DNA of 64,000 nt, taken from an uncultured Phascolarctobacterium sp. (GTDB taxonomy: Bacteria; Bacillota; Negativicutes; Acidaminococcales; Acidaminococcaceae). The stretch lies in NCBI GenBank assembly GCA_900545025.1, contig UQXH01000008.1:17412-81411 (forward strand), read 5' to 3'. This document shows, piece after piece, positions 17,956 to 27,147 of the stretch. The first letter of the stretch is position 1; each line of letters starts with the position of its first letter. Under the pieces are notes generated by a model. It was not told the DNA's origin. It ran no database searches and was given only the letters and a program-made list of their open reading frames with translations. The translations under genes and the position numbers were made by a program.

Positions 17956-18542
17956 TTCCGTACCTCATTAAAGCTTGCCAATACAGCCGCCACGGCTGCC
18001 TTCTCCAGGGCAGTAAACTGCAGCGGCGCATGCGGCTTATCACTGTAGCAGCCAATAGCCTTTTCCATCCAGACCACGTCCTGCCATTCATCTGCTTTAA
18101 AACCAGCTTTATGAAAGGTTCCGACCATTTTATAACCGGTTTTAGCATGAAAGCTAATACTTGCTTGATTAGACGCTGTGATGCAGGCATAAAGATTGAT
18201 AATCCCCTGCAACTGCAGCAGCCTTTCCATCGCTGTGTATAATTTTGTCCCAATCCCAGTGCCGCGTACCGTATCTGACAAATAAACAGTAACCTCTACA
18301 TCCCACTGATAGGCAGCTCTTTCCAGATAACGATGAGCATAGGCATAGCCTTCTATCTTGTCTTCGCGTTCATAAACCAGATAAGGATATTCTGTCGCAA
18401 TGTTTTCTATCCTTTTCGTAAACTCTGTTATGGACGGCACTGTATATTCAAAGGAAATAGCCGTATCCGTAATAAAAGGCCGATAAACGTCCAGTATAGC
18501 AGCAGCATCGTGAGGATGTGCCAGCCTTATTATTTCATTCAT
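17952..18542 (-). CDS. GNAT-family N-acetyltransferase (phosphinothricin acetyltransferase-like)
   Basis: About 196 residues from the ATG at 18542, which follows AAGGAGG; the open frame begins six codons earlier without a site. The sequence (IRLAHPHDAAAILDVYRPF at the N-terminus, SFEYTVPS, then the acetyl-CoA loop VRGTGIGTKLY, and NQASISFHAKTGYKMVGTF) is that of the PAT/YwnH subgroup, which acetylates small amines such as methionine sulfoximine or phosphinothricin. The C-terminus carries about 30 extra residues beyond the usual end. It is co-transcribed with the Nramp gene, but I see no functional reason for the pairing. Confidence 0.85.
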   Translation of the reverse strand: MNEIIRLAHPHDAAAILDVYRPFITDTAISFEYTVPSITEFTKRIENIATEYPYLVYEREDKIEGYAYAHRYLERAAYQWDVEVTVYLSDTVRGTGIGTKLYTAMERLLQLQGIINLYACITASNQASISFHAKTGYKMVGTFHKAGFKADEWQDVVWMEKAIGCYSDKPHAPLQFTALEKAAVAAVLASFNEVRK

Positions 18543-18558
18543 AAAATACCTCCTTATC

Positions 18559-18588
18559 AAAAACGGCTGCCTTGCGGCAGCCGTTTTT
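18559..18588 (-). terminator. Terminator of the DUF4127 gene
   Basis: Stem AAAAACGGCTGCC / GGCAGCCGTTTTT with a TTGC loop; it lies between the DUF4127 stop codon and the acetyltransferase ribosome binding site, with T runs on both strands. Confidence 0.85.
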
Positions 18589-18590
18589 TA

Positions 18591-20147
18591 CTATTTTTCC
18601 GCTACATAAACCTCAAACATCCTCTGCCAAGGCAGGGTAAAACGATACTTATGTACTGCTTTGCTCATAAACGGCTCAGCAAGTTCACCAATATCGCCGG
18701 TAATACGTTCTTCTGCAGCTTGCACCTGCTCAGCATCAAGCCCGCTGTTAGGCCAGTGATTCGGCCAAATAAGCTCTTGATAAACACGCATTCTGACATT
18801 AGCCTGATATGCCCAGTCATCCAGATACCTGATATTAAGCAGTTCATCTTTTGCACCAGGGCTATACATATCTCGCAGCAAGCCTTGAGCCAAGGCAAAA
18901 CCCAAAGAATTTCCAGCCGTATTCCAGCCGCTGTACGCTGCCAGACGATACGCATCACCATTTTTAAACAAAGCGCTTACCAGCGCATTATCGGCGCCGT
19001 TACCATATTTAATATCGGCTACGGCAACATTTCTGCCTTCATCCAGCAATCGATGCAGCTTCGCAGTAAACTTCTCTGTTTCCGGTGTCAAAGTATAATC
19101 ATTAGCTGCATTGGAAGCTTCCAAGGTAATGCCATCAACGGGTGTATTCAAAGCCAGTGTCAGTTCTGCAGCTTTATCGGCTGCTACGGGGATAGCCCCA
19201 ACCGCATAGATATGATGCTTGGCGCTTACTGCGACAGTATCATCTTCATAAGACGGAATGGTTCTGCCGGCAGTACCGGGCGCATAGACAGTATTGACAA
19301 AGGGCAAGCGGTATTGCAGCCTGGTTGACGCCCTGCTCAAAAGCAGCATCCCCAGCTGGTCGGCGCCGGCAAAAAAGCGGATGCGCTCTTTTGGCAATTC
19401 ATTAACTAAGATGTCTAAATCCCTGGCTTCTCTATGAGCCTGCGAATAGGTAGCCGTATCGTCGCGGCCCACCAGCATATAATCAAAATCGCCGCTTTCC
19501 ACTCCGTGCATCAAAAGCTCAGTAGCTTTGATATTATTATGCCGACGGCTGTACATATCGTCTAAGATTTCTTTAGGGATAGCAAGGCGCAGCTCAGCCA
19601 GTTCCCTAACTTCCTTGCGGGTGATTTCCTTAGCTTCCAGCTTATCCTCAAGCGCGCCTAACTGAAAAAGCTGACTGCCCCATTGAGAATAATATTCCGG
19701 CTCTACCGGCGCACCGCTCATCTTGGGAGAACGCATAATAGTAGTAAAGACATAGACCAGCTTATTGCCGTAGTTCTTTTTTAAATCCAGCAACATCTGC
19801 GCACGCTCTTTGATTACTTCCAGCGGTATCTCATGAGTTCTTGAACCTACCAGGCCGCCATATAAAAGTGCATCAGAAGAAGCTACTACAGCCAATGCTT
19901 CCGGCATATTTTCTTCCAGCCAGCCAAACATTTTTTCTGGATCGCCATCTTTATCAGCCGAAGCAATATATTCTCTCGGCGGTACCTTTACATCCCAGCC
20001 AGCTTCACGCATAGTCTGGACGCTGTAATCCAGACACACCGGCCTGTTATCCATAGGTATATATAAAATGGTGCCTTTTTCTGCCGCTGCTGCCGGCAAG
20101 CTATAGAACATGGCTGCCATTAAGAACATCAGCAATAATTTTTTCAC
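18591..20147 (-). CDS. DUF4127 family exported protein
   Basis: About 518 residues with a Sec signal (KKLLLMFLMAAMFYSLPAAAA). The mature start GTILYIPMDNRPVCLDY and the later SSDALLYGGLVGSRTHEIP and FTTIMRSPKMSG are hallmarks of DUF4127, a family in Firmicutes and some other bacteria without a determined function; the N-terminal 'MDNRP' and Asp/His-rich segments (VGRDDTATYSQAHREA) suggest a metal-dependent hydrolase-like fold, which is speculation. I prefer the GTG at 20147, which has AGAGGTG upstream, over the ATG six codons earlier, which has no site. It is flanked by terminators and appears to be a single-gene unit. Confidence 0.8.
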   Translation of the reverse strand: MKKLLLMFLMAAMFYSLPAAAAEKGTILYIPMDNRPVCLDYSVQTMREAGWDVKVPPREYIASADKDGDPEKMFGWLEENMPEALAVVASSDALLYGGLVGSRTHEIPLEVIKERAQMLLDLKKNYGNKLVYVFTTIMRSPKMSGAPVEPEYYSQWGSQLFQLGALEDKLEAKEITRKEVRELAELRLAIPKEILDDMYSRRHNNIKATELLMHGVESGDFDYMLVGRDDTATYSQAHREARDLDILVNELPKERIRFFAGADQLGMLLLSRASTRLQYRLPFVNTVYAPGTAGRTIPSYEDDTVAVSAKHHIYAVGAIPVAADKAAELTLALNTPVDGITLEASNAANDYTLTPETEKFTAKLHRLLDEGRNVAVADIKYGNGADNALVSALFKNGDAYRLAAYSGWNTAGNSLGFALAQGLLRDMYSPGAKDELLNIRYLDDWAYQANVRMRVYQELIWPNHWPNSGLDAEQVQAAEERITGDIGELAEPFMSKAVHKYRFTLPWQRMFEVYVAEK

Positions 20148-20174
20148 CTTCAACACCTCTTTCATCAGAGAAAT

Positions 20175-20208
20175 AAAAAACTCTGGCTGTATATTTCTAC
20201 AGCCAGAG
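20175..20208 (-). terminator. Terminator of the amino-acid ABC operon
   Basis: Stem CTCTGGCTGTA / TACAGCCAGAG with a 6-base loop at 20181-20208, followed on the minus strand by six T. Confidence 0.88.
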
Positions 20209-20223
20209 CATATTATCCTGCTA

Positions 20224-20967
20224 TTAATTTTGAAAACGTTTCAGGAAGTCTTTAGTACGCTGATTCTTCGGTTGGTTAAACAGCTCATCAGGCGGAGCAT
20301 CTTCTGCTACCACGCCCTGATCAATGAAGATGACCCTGCTGGACACATCGCGGGCAAAAGCCATCTCGTGGGTTACGATGACCATGGTCAGTCCTTCCTG
20401 GGCCAGTTCGCGCATAACATGCAGTACCTCGCCTACCATCTCCGGATCCAGTGCAGAAGTAGGCTCGTCCATCAGCAGTACTTCCGGTTCCAATGCCAGC
20501 GCCCTGGCAATAGCCACACGCTGCTTCTGACCGCCGGAAAGCTGGTGCGGTTTGGCGTTAACATAGCTGTCCATCCCTACGTGCTTAAGATATTTCAAAG
20601 CCGTAGCGTTGGCTTCTTCCTTATTTTTGCCTAAAACCTTAATCTGACCCACCGTGCAGTTTTCCAAAACTGTCATATTATTGAACAGGTTAAAGGACTG
20701 GAACACCATACCTACCTTAGTACGATACAATGTCAGCTTCTTAAAAGCGGCTTTCAGGCTTTGTCCGCGATACAGGATTTCACCAGCAGTAGGCTGCTCC
20801 AAATGATTGACACAGCGAATGAGTGTAGACTTACCGCTGCCGGAAGGCCCGATAATGCAGACAACATCGCCACGATAAATATCAAAGCTGATTCCTTTGA
20901 GGATTTCTCTTTCACCGAAACTTTTTTTCAAATCCTTTACCGATACTAAAAGTTCTTTATTTTCCAT
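20224..20967 (-). CDS. Polar amino-acid ABC transporter ATP-binding protein (GlnQ/HisP type)
   Basis: A 247-residue ATPase with Walker [10 protein letters not shown] near residue 38, Q-loop [15 protein letters not shown], signature [17 protein letters not shown], Walker [15 protein letters not shown] and switch [11 protein letters not shown], the exact pattern of polar amino-acid ATPases. It follows the permease gene by three bases and is the last of the three-gene unit. Substrate cannot be narrowed beyond an amino acid or derivative. Confidence 0.93.
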   Translation of the reverse strand: MENKELLVSVKDLKKSFGEREILKGISFDIYRGDVVCIIGPSGSGKSTLIRCVNHLEQPTAGEILYRGQSLKAAFKKLTLYRTKVGMVFQSFNLFNNMTVLENCTVGQIKVLGKNKEEANATALKYLKHVGMDSYVNAKPHQLSGGQKQRVAIARALALEPEVLLMDEPTSALDPEMVGEVLHVMRELAQEGLTMVIVTHEMAFARDVSSRVIFIDQGVVAEDAPPDELFNQPKNQRTKDFLKRFQN

Positions 20968-20970
20968 AGC

Positions 20971-21765
20971 TTAATACCGCCCTTTCTGTTTTTTCGTAGG
21001 CAGCGGTACATGTCCGCAAGGATCCATCATCGGGTCATATTCTACCAGCTGATAATCCTTCGGACCGTCCATCTTGCTTTCCAGCCAGCGCAGCAGTCTG
21101 GAAGCAGTAAAAGTCATGATAAAATAAATTACGCAGGTGATGAAGAAGATTTCAAAATACTTATAGTAAACGCCTGCAGCAGACTTAGAGGCAAAATACA
21201 GCTCTGTTACAGAAATAACATTTAAAACAGAAGTATCTTTGATATTGATAATCAGGTTGTTGCCCAGCTGCGGCATAACATTACGCAGAGCCTGCGGCAA
21301 AATAACGCAACGCATGGTCTGGAAATGGTCCATCCCGATGGCAACGGCCGCTTCTTTCTGACCAACGTCTACAGATTCAATACCGCCGCGGACGGTTTCC
21401 GCCATATACGCGCCGGTGTTGATGGAAACAACCAGGAAACCGGCAAACATCGGCGACATATCGATATTGAATACGCTCATGGCTCCGTAATAGACGACCA
21501 TCGCCTGTACTATCATAGGCGTGCCGCGGAAAACCTCCACGTAGGCATCCAGCAGCCATTGCAGCGCTTTAACGACAGCTTTCTTTATCTGTCCGTCATT
21601 TTCATCTAAAGGAATCGTTTGGATAATACCTACAACCAGACCAATCAGACAGCCTATAAAAGTACCAACTATAGCCAGTAACAAAGTTACTACAGCACCT
21701 TTGATTAAGACAGTTCCATACTGATCCAGTAAAAATGCTACCCAACCAAAAAATGTTTCCGGCAT
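20971..21765 (-). CDS. Polar amino-acid ABC transporter permease (GlnP/HisM type)
   Basis: About 264 residues with an amino-terminal amphipathic region, five membrane helices and the EAA loop (ESVDVGQKEAAVAIGMDHFQ region followed by ILPQALRNVMPQLGN), typical of the HEQRo family. The C-terminus is extended by about 25 polar residues (DPMMDPCGHVPLPTKKQ). I chose the ATG at 21765 with AAGGTGG upstream; the open frame continues four codons further through a GTG. Confidence 0.9.
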   Translation of the reverse strand: MPETFFGWVAFLLDQYGTVLIKGAVVTLLLAIVGTFIGCLIGLVVGIIQTIPLDENDGQIKKAVVKALQWLLDAYVEVFRGTPMIVQAMVVYYGAMSVFNIDMSPMFAGFLVVSINTGAYMAETVRGGIESVDVGQKEAAVAIGMDHFQTMRCVILPQALRNVMPQLGNNLIINIKDTSVLNVISVTELYFASKSAAGVYYKYFEIFFITCVIYFIMTFTASRLLRWLESKMDGPKDYQLVEYDPMMDPCGHVPLPTKKQKGRY

Positions 21766-21794
21766 AGGAGGCACCACCTTCTTCTAATCTTTTT

Positions 21795-21829
21795 AATAAT
21801 ACAATAAGGGCGGCACTACCTGCCGCCCT
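21795..21829 (-). terminator. Intercistronic attenuator between binding-protein and permease genes
   Basis: Stem AGGGCGGCA / TGCCGCCCT with a 5-base loop at 21807-21829 and a discontinuous T-rich tail on the minus strand. It probably reduces, without abolishing, expression of the permease and ATPase relative to the binding protein. Confidence 0.65.
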
Positions 21830-21844
21830 AAAATTTACAGGCAC

Positions 21845-22690
21845 TTATTTTGCCAAAGGTTGTTTTTGAATAGCTTCATCCATAATCTTGTTGAAGTCAG
21901 CTTCAGTCATACCGCCCAGAACTTTGTTCATAGAGTCAACCAGTTCTTTGTTGCCTTTTTTAACAGCAATACCGATTTCAACATCTTCTCTGGAAGTCTT
22001 GAAGCCTTTGTCTTCCGGGAAAGTAACCATTACCAGTTCAGGGTTTGCATAAGCAGCAGCTTTTGCAGTCGGAATATCGGTAACGATAAGATTGCATTTA
22101 CCGGATTTCAAAGCAACAATCATGCCGGGAACAGTATCGATTGCCGGCAGCTTGGTAACTTCAGGAACCTGGTCAATCTGGTCATACCAGATAGTATTCA
22201 GCTGAGAAGTCGCAACAGAACCTCTGAGGTCTTCTACGCTCTTAGCCTGTGCTTGCGGAGAATCCTTTTTAACCAGGGCAACTACGTTAGCATAATAATA
22301 CGGTTTGGTAAAATCAACGGTTTCTTTACGTTTGGAGGTAATGGACATACCAGCGATAGCTGCGTCAATCTTACCGCTTACTACTGCCGGAGCCAGTCCG
22401 TCCCATTCGATTTTCTGGATTTGCAGTTCTGCACCCATGGAATCAGCCAGTTTTTTGGCAATGATTACGTCATAGCCGTAGGCATATTCACTGGTACCTT
22501 CAATCTTTACAGCACCGCCTTCAGCAGAGGTCTGAGACCAGTTATAGGGAGCATAAGCACATTCCATACCAACCTTCAGTACTTTTTTACCGTCAGCTTT
22601 TTTATCGCTGTCGCCGCAACCAGCGGTAACAGCCAGAGCTGCAATCATAGCGCCGCATACAGCAGCTTTTAAGAATTTTTTCAAGTTCAT
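21845..22690 (-). CDS. Amino-acid ABC transporter substrate-binding lipoprotein
   Basis: About 281 residues; lipobox ending AVTAGC predicts a lipoprotein. The SBP_bac_3 pattern is visible (LKVGMECAYAPYNW, GYDVIIAKKLADSMGAELQ, IDAAIAGMSITSKRKETVDFTKPYYY), with the conserved Arg-containing RKETVDF that contacts the amino-acid carboxylate. The ATG at 22690 is preferred; a GTG three codons upstream sits too close to the AAGGAAAGG site. First gene of the importer operon, with a 5' leader of about 170 bases. Confidence 0.92.
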   Translation of the reverse strand: MNLKKFLKAAVCGAMIAALAVTAGCGDSDKKADGKKVLKVGMECAYAPYNWSQTSAEGGAVKIEGTSEYAYGYDVIIAKKLADSMGAELQIQKIEWDGLAPAVVSGKIDAAIAGMSITSKRKETVDFTKPYYYANVVALVKKDSPQAQAKSVEDLRGSVATSQLNTIWYDQIDQVPEVTKLPAIDTVPGMIVALKSGKCNLIVTDIPTAKAAAYANPELVMVTFPEDKGFKTSREDVEIGIAVKKGNKELVDSMNKVLGGMTEADFNKIMDEAIQKQPLAK

Positions 22691-23012
22691 CAACAACACG
22701 CCTTTCCTTTTTACTGTAATGATTTCCTGCTGTCAGCCCAAATAGTAATACATCTGCCGCCCAATCCCTAAGACGTTCAAACAGAATAATTTATCTTGTA
22801 ATACTTCAAAAGCACTAACAATAGTTAACAGGATAACATCGGCAGAAATTTTACCGATACTTTGTAACATTTTACTATAAAACAATATTCATTACAACAA
22901 AAATATTTCACAGATTTTAAGATATGAAAATTTGTTAATTTTGAAACATATTCCTCATGTCTTGTTGCTTCCTACTCAGCAAAAGTAAATAAATCAATCA
23001 ACTGTTTACAGT
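22691..23012 (-). promoter_or_regulatory. Gene-free 320-base region: promoter and long leader of the amino-acid ABC operon
   Basis: On the minus strand TTGTAA (22897-22892) and TAAAAT (22874-22869) are 17 bases apart, leaving a transcript leader of about 170 bases. The leader contains one evident short hairpin (ATCGG / CCGAT, near 22833-22856). I looked for a T-box (AGGGTGGNACCGCG), lysine or SAM riboswitch and found none. No open frame with a ribosome binding site is present. Confidence 0.5.
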
Positions 23013-23049
23013 CAAAAAACGACACCCATACGCCATGTATGGGTGTCGT
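23013..23049 (-). terminator. Terminator of the IMP dehydrogenase gene
   Basis: A 13-bp perfect stem (ACGACACCCATAC / GTATGGGTGTCGT) with loop GCCAT at 23019-23049 and six T following on the minus strand. Confidence 0.92.
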
Positions 23050-23083
23050 GCATATTAGAAAAACTATCTCAGTTGACTAATGC

Positions 23084-24595
23084 TTATTTTACATAGTTAT
23101 TGCTGGTATTGTCTTTCAGGATAACGTCATGTGCGCCGCCTTCTACGATAGAGGTTGCAGATACCAGTGTCAGCTTAGCTTTTTCCTGCAGTTCAGGAAT
23201 ATTGAGCGCGCCGCAGTTACACATAGTGGAACGAACTTTGTTAAGTGTCAGGGTAACGTTATCTTTCAACGGACCTGCATAAGGAACATAAGAGTCAACG
23301 CCTTCTTCAAATGACAGTTTTGCTGCGCCGCCCATATCATAACGCTGCCAGTTACGAGCACGGTTGGAGCCTTCACCCCAGTACTCTTTCATATAGTTGC
23401 CGTTGATATTAACCTTATTGGTCGGGCTTTCATCAAAGCGGGCAAAATAACGTCCCAGCATCAAAAAGTCTGCGCCCATAGCCAAAGCCAAGGTCATATG
23501 ATAATCATAAACGATACCGCCGTCAGAGCAGATGGGTACGTAAACACCGGTTTCTTTGTAGTATTCGTCACGAGCTTTAGCAACTTCAATCAAAGCGGTA
23601 GCCTGACCACGGCCGATACCTTTCTGTTCACGGGTAATGCAGATAGAACCGCCGCCGATACCTACTTTAACAAAGTCAGCGCCTGCTTCAGCCAGGAAAC
23701 GGAAGCCTTCGGCATCAACTACGTTGCCTGCGCCAACCTTCACACTGTCGCCGTAATGTTCGCGGATCCAGTCCAGTGTGATTTTCTGCCATGCACTGTA
23801 ACCTTCAGAAGAGTCAATGCACAGTACGTCTACGCCTGCGTCAATGAGTGCCGGAACACGTTCCGCATAGTCGCGGGTATTGATACCAGCACCGACAACG
23901 TGACGTTTCTTGCTGTCCAAAAGTTCCAGCGGATATTCTTTATGAGAAGCATAGTCTTTGCGGAACACCATGTACAGCAGACGGCCTTCATCGTCCAGGA
24001 TTGGCAAAGTATTGAGCTTGTGCTCCCAGATAATGTCGTTTGCTTCCTGCAGGGAAGTATTTTTACCGGCAACAATCATCTGGTCAATCGGAGTCATAAA
24101 TTCTTTAACCTTGGTATCAAGGCTCATACGGCTTACACGATAGTCACGGCTGGTAACGATACCTTCCAGTTTACCGTTAACAGTACCGTCAGAGGTAACT
24201 GCTACAGTAGAGTGACCGGTACGTTCCTTTAAAGCAAGGATATCGGCAAGAGTGCTGTCAGGACGGATATTGGAATCGCTGCTGACAAAACCTGCACGAT
24301 GACTTTTTACGCGGGCAACCATTGCGGCTTCATCCTCGATGGACTGAGAACCGTAGATAAAGGAAATGCCGCCTTCTTTGGAAAGAGCAATAGCCAGCTT
24401 TTCGCCGGATACAGACTGCATGATGGCAGAAACCAGCGGAATGTTCATGGTAATGGCAGAAGTCTCGCCTTTTTTAAACTTTACCAGCGGGGTACGCAGG
24501 TCAACATTGGTCGGAATGCATTTTTCAGAAGAGTAACCGGGAACCAGAAGATACTCACTAAAAGTATGCGCCGGTTCATCATAATAAAAAGCCAT
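23084..24595 (-). CDS. guaB: IMP dehydrogenase
   Basis: A 503-residue enzyme oxidising IMP to XMP with NAD+, the committed step to GMP. The TIM barrel carries the active-site Cys (about residue 319) in [20 protein letters not shown]; the barrel is split by a CBS pair (about residues 110-230, with [13 protein letters not shown]). The N-terminus [23 protein letters not shown] differs from the common GuaB start and belongs to a longer subgroup found in some anaerobes. It follows the purine genes in the same direction with a 39-base gap, so it may be the last gene of that operon; no separate promoter is obvious. Confidence 0.92.
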   Translation of the reverse strand: MAFYYDEPAHTFSEYLLVPGYSSEKCIPTNVDLRTPLVKFKKGETSAITMNIPLVSAIMQSVSGEKLAIALSKEGGISFIYGSQSIEDEAAMVARVKSHRAGFVSSDSNIRPDSTLADILALKERTGHSTVAVTSDGTVNGKLEGIVTSRDYRVSRMSLDTKVKEFMTPIDQMIVAGKNTSLQEANDIIWEHKLNTLPILDDEGRLLYMVFRKDYASHKEYPLELLDSKKRHVVGAGINTRDYAERVPALIDAGVDVLCIDSSEGYSAWQKITLDWIREHYGDSVKVGAGNVVDAEGFRFLAEAGADFVKVGIGGGSICITREQKGIGRGQATALIEVAKARDEYYKETGVYVPICSDGGIVYDYHMTLALAMGADFLMLGRYFARFDESPTNKVNINGNYMKEYWGEGSNRARNWQRYDMGGAAKLSFEEGVDSYVPYAGPLKDNVTLTLNKVRSTMCNCGALNIPELQEKAKLTLVSATSIVEGGAHDVILKDNTSNNYVK

Positions 24596-24634
24596 CGTTC
24601 ATCATCCTTTTCTCAAATTTATATTTTATATATT

Positions 24635-25912
24635 TTATCTTTTTAAAGCTCTCCATGCAATATCTTTTCTGTAAAAAGCGCCGTCAAATTTAATATTTTC
24701 TACTGCAGCATAAGCACGGTCACGAGCTGCACGGATATTATCATCCACGGCAGTTACGCCGAGCACACGTCCGCCGGCGGTAACAATATCGTTACCAGCT
24801 TTTTTAGTTCCAGCATTGAACACAACCGTGTTTTCCTGAGCACCTGCCTCTGCCAAACCAATGATGGCCTTACCGGTTTCATAGCTTTCGGGATAACCGC
24901 CGGAAGCCATTACCACACAGACGGCAGCTTTATCAGACCAGGCCACATCAGCCTGGTCTAATGTTCCTGTTGCGCAGGCCAGCATGATTTCTGCCAGATC
25001 GCTTTCCAAAAGCGGCAGTACTACCTGTGTTTCCGGATCACCGAAACGGCAGTTAAATTCAACAACCTTAATAACATCATCTTTAATCATCAGTCCGGCA
25101 TACAGGCAGCCCTGATAAGGCGTGCCTTCTTTAGCCATAGCTGCTACTACCGGCTTTAAGATTCTCTCTGTAGCCTTTAAACGCAGGATGTCGGTCATTA
25201 CCGGTGCCGGAGCATAAGTGCCCATACCGCCGGTATTGGGTCCTTTGTCGTTATCAAAGATACGTTTATGATCCTGTGCCGCCAGCATCGGGACAACAGT
25301 CTTGCCATCCGTAAATGCCAGCAGGGAAGCTTCTTCGCCTTCCATATATTCTTCCAGCACAACGCGTGCGCCGGCATTGCCGAATTTATGGTCGCCCATC
25401 ATTTCTTCAATGGCTTCCAGAGCTTCTGCCTCGGTCATAGCTACTACTACGCCTTTGCCGGCAGCCAGACCGTCAGCCTTGACTACGATAGGAGCGCCTT
25501 TTTCCTTGACATAAGCTTTGGCCGTCTCCATATCCTCGCAGATTTTGAAAAATGCAGTAGGAATATTATATTTTGCCATCAGCTCTTTAGAAAATGCTTT
25601 GCTGCCTTCCAGCTGCGCTGCAGCTTTGGAAGGTCCAAATACCGGCAGGCCGCGGCGTTTAAACACGTCTGCGATACCTGCAACCAAAGTAGCTTCCGGA
25701 CCTACAACAGTCAAATCAATGCTTTCTTCTTCTGCATAATCGGCAATTTTTTCCAAATCATCCAGTTTAAGGTCGATACAGCTGCATTTTTTTAACATAG
25801 CAATGCCAGGATTTCCCGGTGCAGCAAATATCTTTTCAACTTTATCACTTTGAGCCAGCTTCCATGCCAGGGCATGTTCCCTGCCGCCGCCGCCAATAAG
25901 TAAGATTCTCAT
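24635..25912 (-). CDS. purD: Phosphoribosylamine-glycine ligase
   Basis: A 425-residue ATP-grasp enzyme that joins 5-phosphoribosylamine and glycine to give GAR. The N-terminal MRILLIGGGGREHALAWKL is diagnostic, followed by VGPEATLVAGIAD, the ATP-grasp lid VVKADGLAAGKGVVVA and the metal-binding VVEFNCRFGDPETQVVLPLL. Normal length. It is the last of the six pur genes, 16 bases after purH. Confidence 0.97.
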   Translation of the reverse strand: MRILLIGGGGREHALAWKLAQSDKVEKIFAAPGNPGIAMLKKCSCIDLKLDDLEKIADYAEEESIDLTVVGPEATLVAGIADVFKRRGLPVFGPSKAAAQLEGSKAFSKELMAKYNIPTAFFKICEDMETAKAYVKEKGAPIVVKADGLAAGKGVVVAMTEAEALEAIEEMMGDHKFGNAGARVVLEEYMEGEEASLLAFTDGKTVVPMLAAQDHKRIFDNDKGPNTGGMGTYAPAPVMTDILRLKATERILKPVVAAMAKEGTPYQGCLYAGLMIKDDVIKVVEFNCRFGDPETQVVLPLLESDLAEIMLACATGTLDQADVAWSDKAAVCVVMASGGYPESYETGKAIIGLAEAGAQENTVVFNAGTKKAGNDIVTAGGRVLGVTAVDDNIRAARDRAYAAVENIKFDGAFYRKDIAWRALKR

Positions 25913-25928
25913 GCTTGTCCAGCCTTTC

Positions 25929-26522
25929 TTATTCAGCTAAAGATTTTTTCAGATATTCACTGATCATTGCATCGTATTCAGCAGTATGAGTAAATGCTTC
26001 CAATGCCAGTTCTTTACGGGTTGCAGCGTCAATATCGCCGGTTTCCTTCAGCATTTTCATCAGGCCTTCATAACGGCTGGGATAGGTAACAATGACAACA
26101 TCTTTAAAATTCTTAGCAGAAGCACGTACCATAGCAGGTCCGCCGATATCTATATTTTCAATAGCCTCAGCTTCGGTAACGCCGGGTTTAGTAATAGTTT
26201 CACGGAACGGATAAAGATTAACAACCACCAGATCGATAGGAGTAATGCCATGTTCAGCTAAGGCAGCCATATGCTCAGGATTACTGCGGACAGCAAGAAT
26301 AGCGCCATGAATCTTAGGATTCAGTGTTTTAACACGGCCGTCCATAATTTCAGGGAAGCCAGTTACATCGCTGACATAGGTTACAGGAATACCTGCATCC
26401 TTAATAGCCTTCATGGTACCGCCGGTAGAAATGATTTCCACGCCATTTTCATGCAAAAAGCGTGCCAGTTCTACAATACCAGTTTTATCAGAAACACTCA
26501 GTAAAGCTCTCTTTATTTTCAT
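25929..26522 (-). CDS. purH: IMP cyclohydrolase, standalone (PurH N-terminal domain only)
   Basis: A 197-residue protein equal to the MGS-like cyclohydrolase domain of PurH: start [54 protein letters not shown] and [10 protein letters not shown]. The usual bifunctional PurH is about 510 residues, with AICAR transformylase after this domain; here the frame ends cleanly and purD begins 16 bases later, with no remnant of the second domain. A separate transformylase must therefore be encoded elsewhere. GAGGTG precedes the ATG. This split form is known in some bacteria. Confidence 0.92.
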   Translation of the reverse strand: MKIKRALLSVSDKTGIVELARFLHENGVEIISTGGTMKAIKDAGIPVTYVSDVTGFPEIMDGRVKTLNPKIHGAILAVRSNPEHMAALAEHGITPIDLVVVNLYPFRETITKPGVTEAEAIENIDIGGPAMVRASAKNFKDVVIVTYPSRYEGLMKMLKETGDIDAATRKELALEAFTHTAEYDAMISEYLKKSLAE

Positions 26523-26535
26523 TTATCGCACCTCT

Positions 26536-27147
26536 TCAGTCCAATACTCTTACACGACGTCCATTTACCTGCAGTTTTCCTTCAGACCACAGTTTAAGCG
26601 TCTCAGGCATAGCCTTATGCTCCTGCTCCAATATTCTGGCAGCCAAAGTTTCTTCCGTATCATCATCCAGTACAGGTACTGCTTTTTGCAGAATGATAGG
26701 GCCGCTGTCAGTACCTTCATCTACAAAATGTACAGTACAGCCGGAAATCTTAACGCCATAATCCACTGCCTGACCCTGCGCATCAAGTCCGGGGAAGCTG
26801 GGCAGCAGCGCCGGATGAATATTGATAATTTTATGCTGCCATCTGTTAACAAAGTTGCCGCTTAAAAGTCTCATAAAGCCAGCCAGCACTACCAACTCAC
26901 ATCCTGCAACAGTTAAAGCTGCATGGATTTTATCTTCAAACTCTTCTTTAGACGCGCATTCCTTACGGGCAACTACAACTGTCGGAATACCGGCATCTTC
27001 TGCACGTTTCAACGCCAGTGCATCAGCTTTATCGCTGATAACAACAGCAATTTCCAGCTGCAGATAACCATCGGCAATGCGGTCCATAATAGCCTGTAGA
27101 TTACTGCCGCGACCACTTACGAGTACACCTATCTTACGTTTATTCAC
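26536..27147 (-). CDS. purN: Phosphoribosylglycinamide formyltransferase (PurN)
   Basis: A 203-residue enzyme transferring formyl from 10-formyl-THF to GAR. Motifs: IGVLVSGRGSNLQAIMD at the start, the catalytic segment AGFMRLLSGNFV ... IINIHPALLPSFPG (Asn, His) and the Asp in HFVDEGTDSGPIILQ. It starts with GTG at 27147, inside the last codons of purM (8-base overlap), with GGAGTG upstream. Confidence 0.96.
   Translation of the reverse strand: MNKRKIGVLVSGRGSNLQAIMDRIADGYLQLEIAVVISDKADALALKRAEDAGIPTVVVARKECASKEEFEDKIHAALTVAGCELVVLAGFMRLLSGNFVNRWQHKIINIHPALLPSFPGLDAQGQAVDYGVKISGCTVHFVDEGTDSGPIILQKAVPVLDDDTEETLAARILEQEHKAMPETLKLWSEGKLQVNGRRVRVLD

Noticed and set aside
22691..23012. T-box, lysine or SAM riboswitch ahead of the amino-acid importer
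   Set aside because: None of the conserved T-box AGGGTGGNACC, lysine or SAM core elements is present; only one short hairpin is visible.
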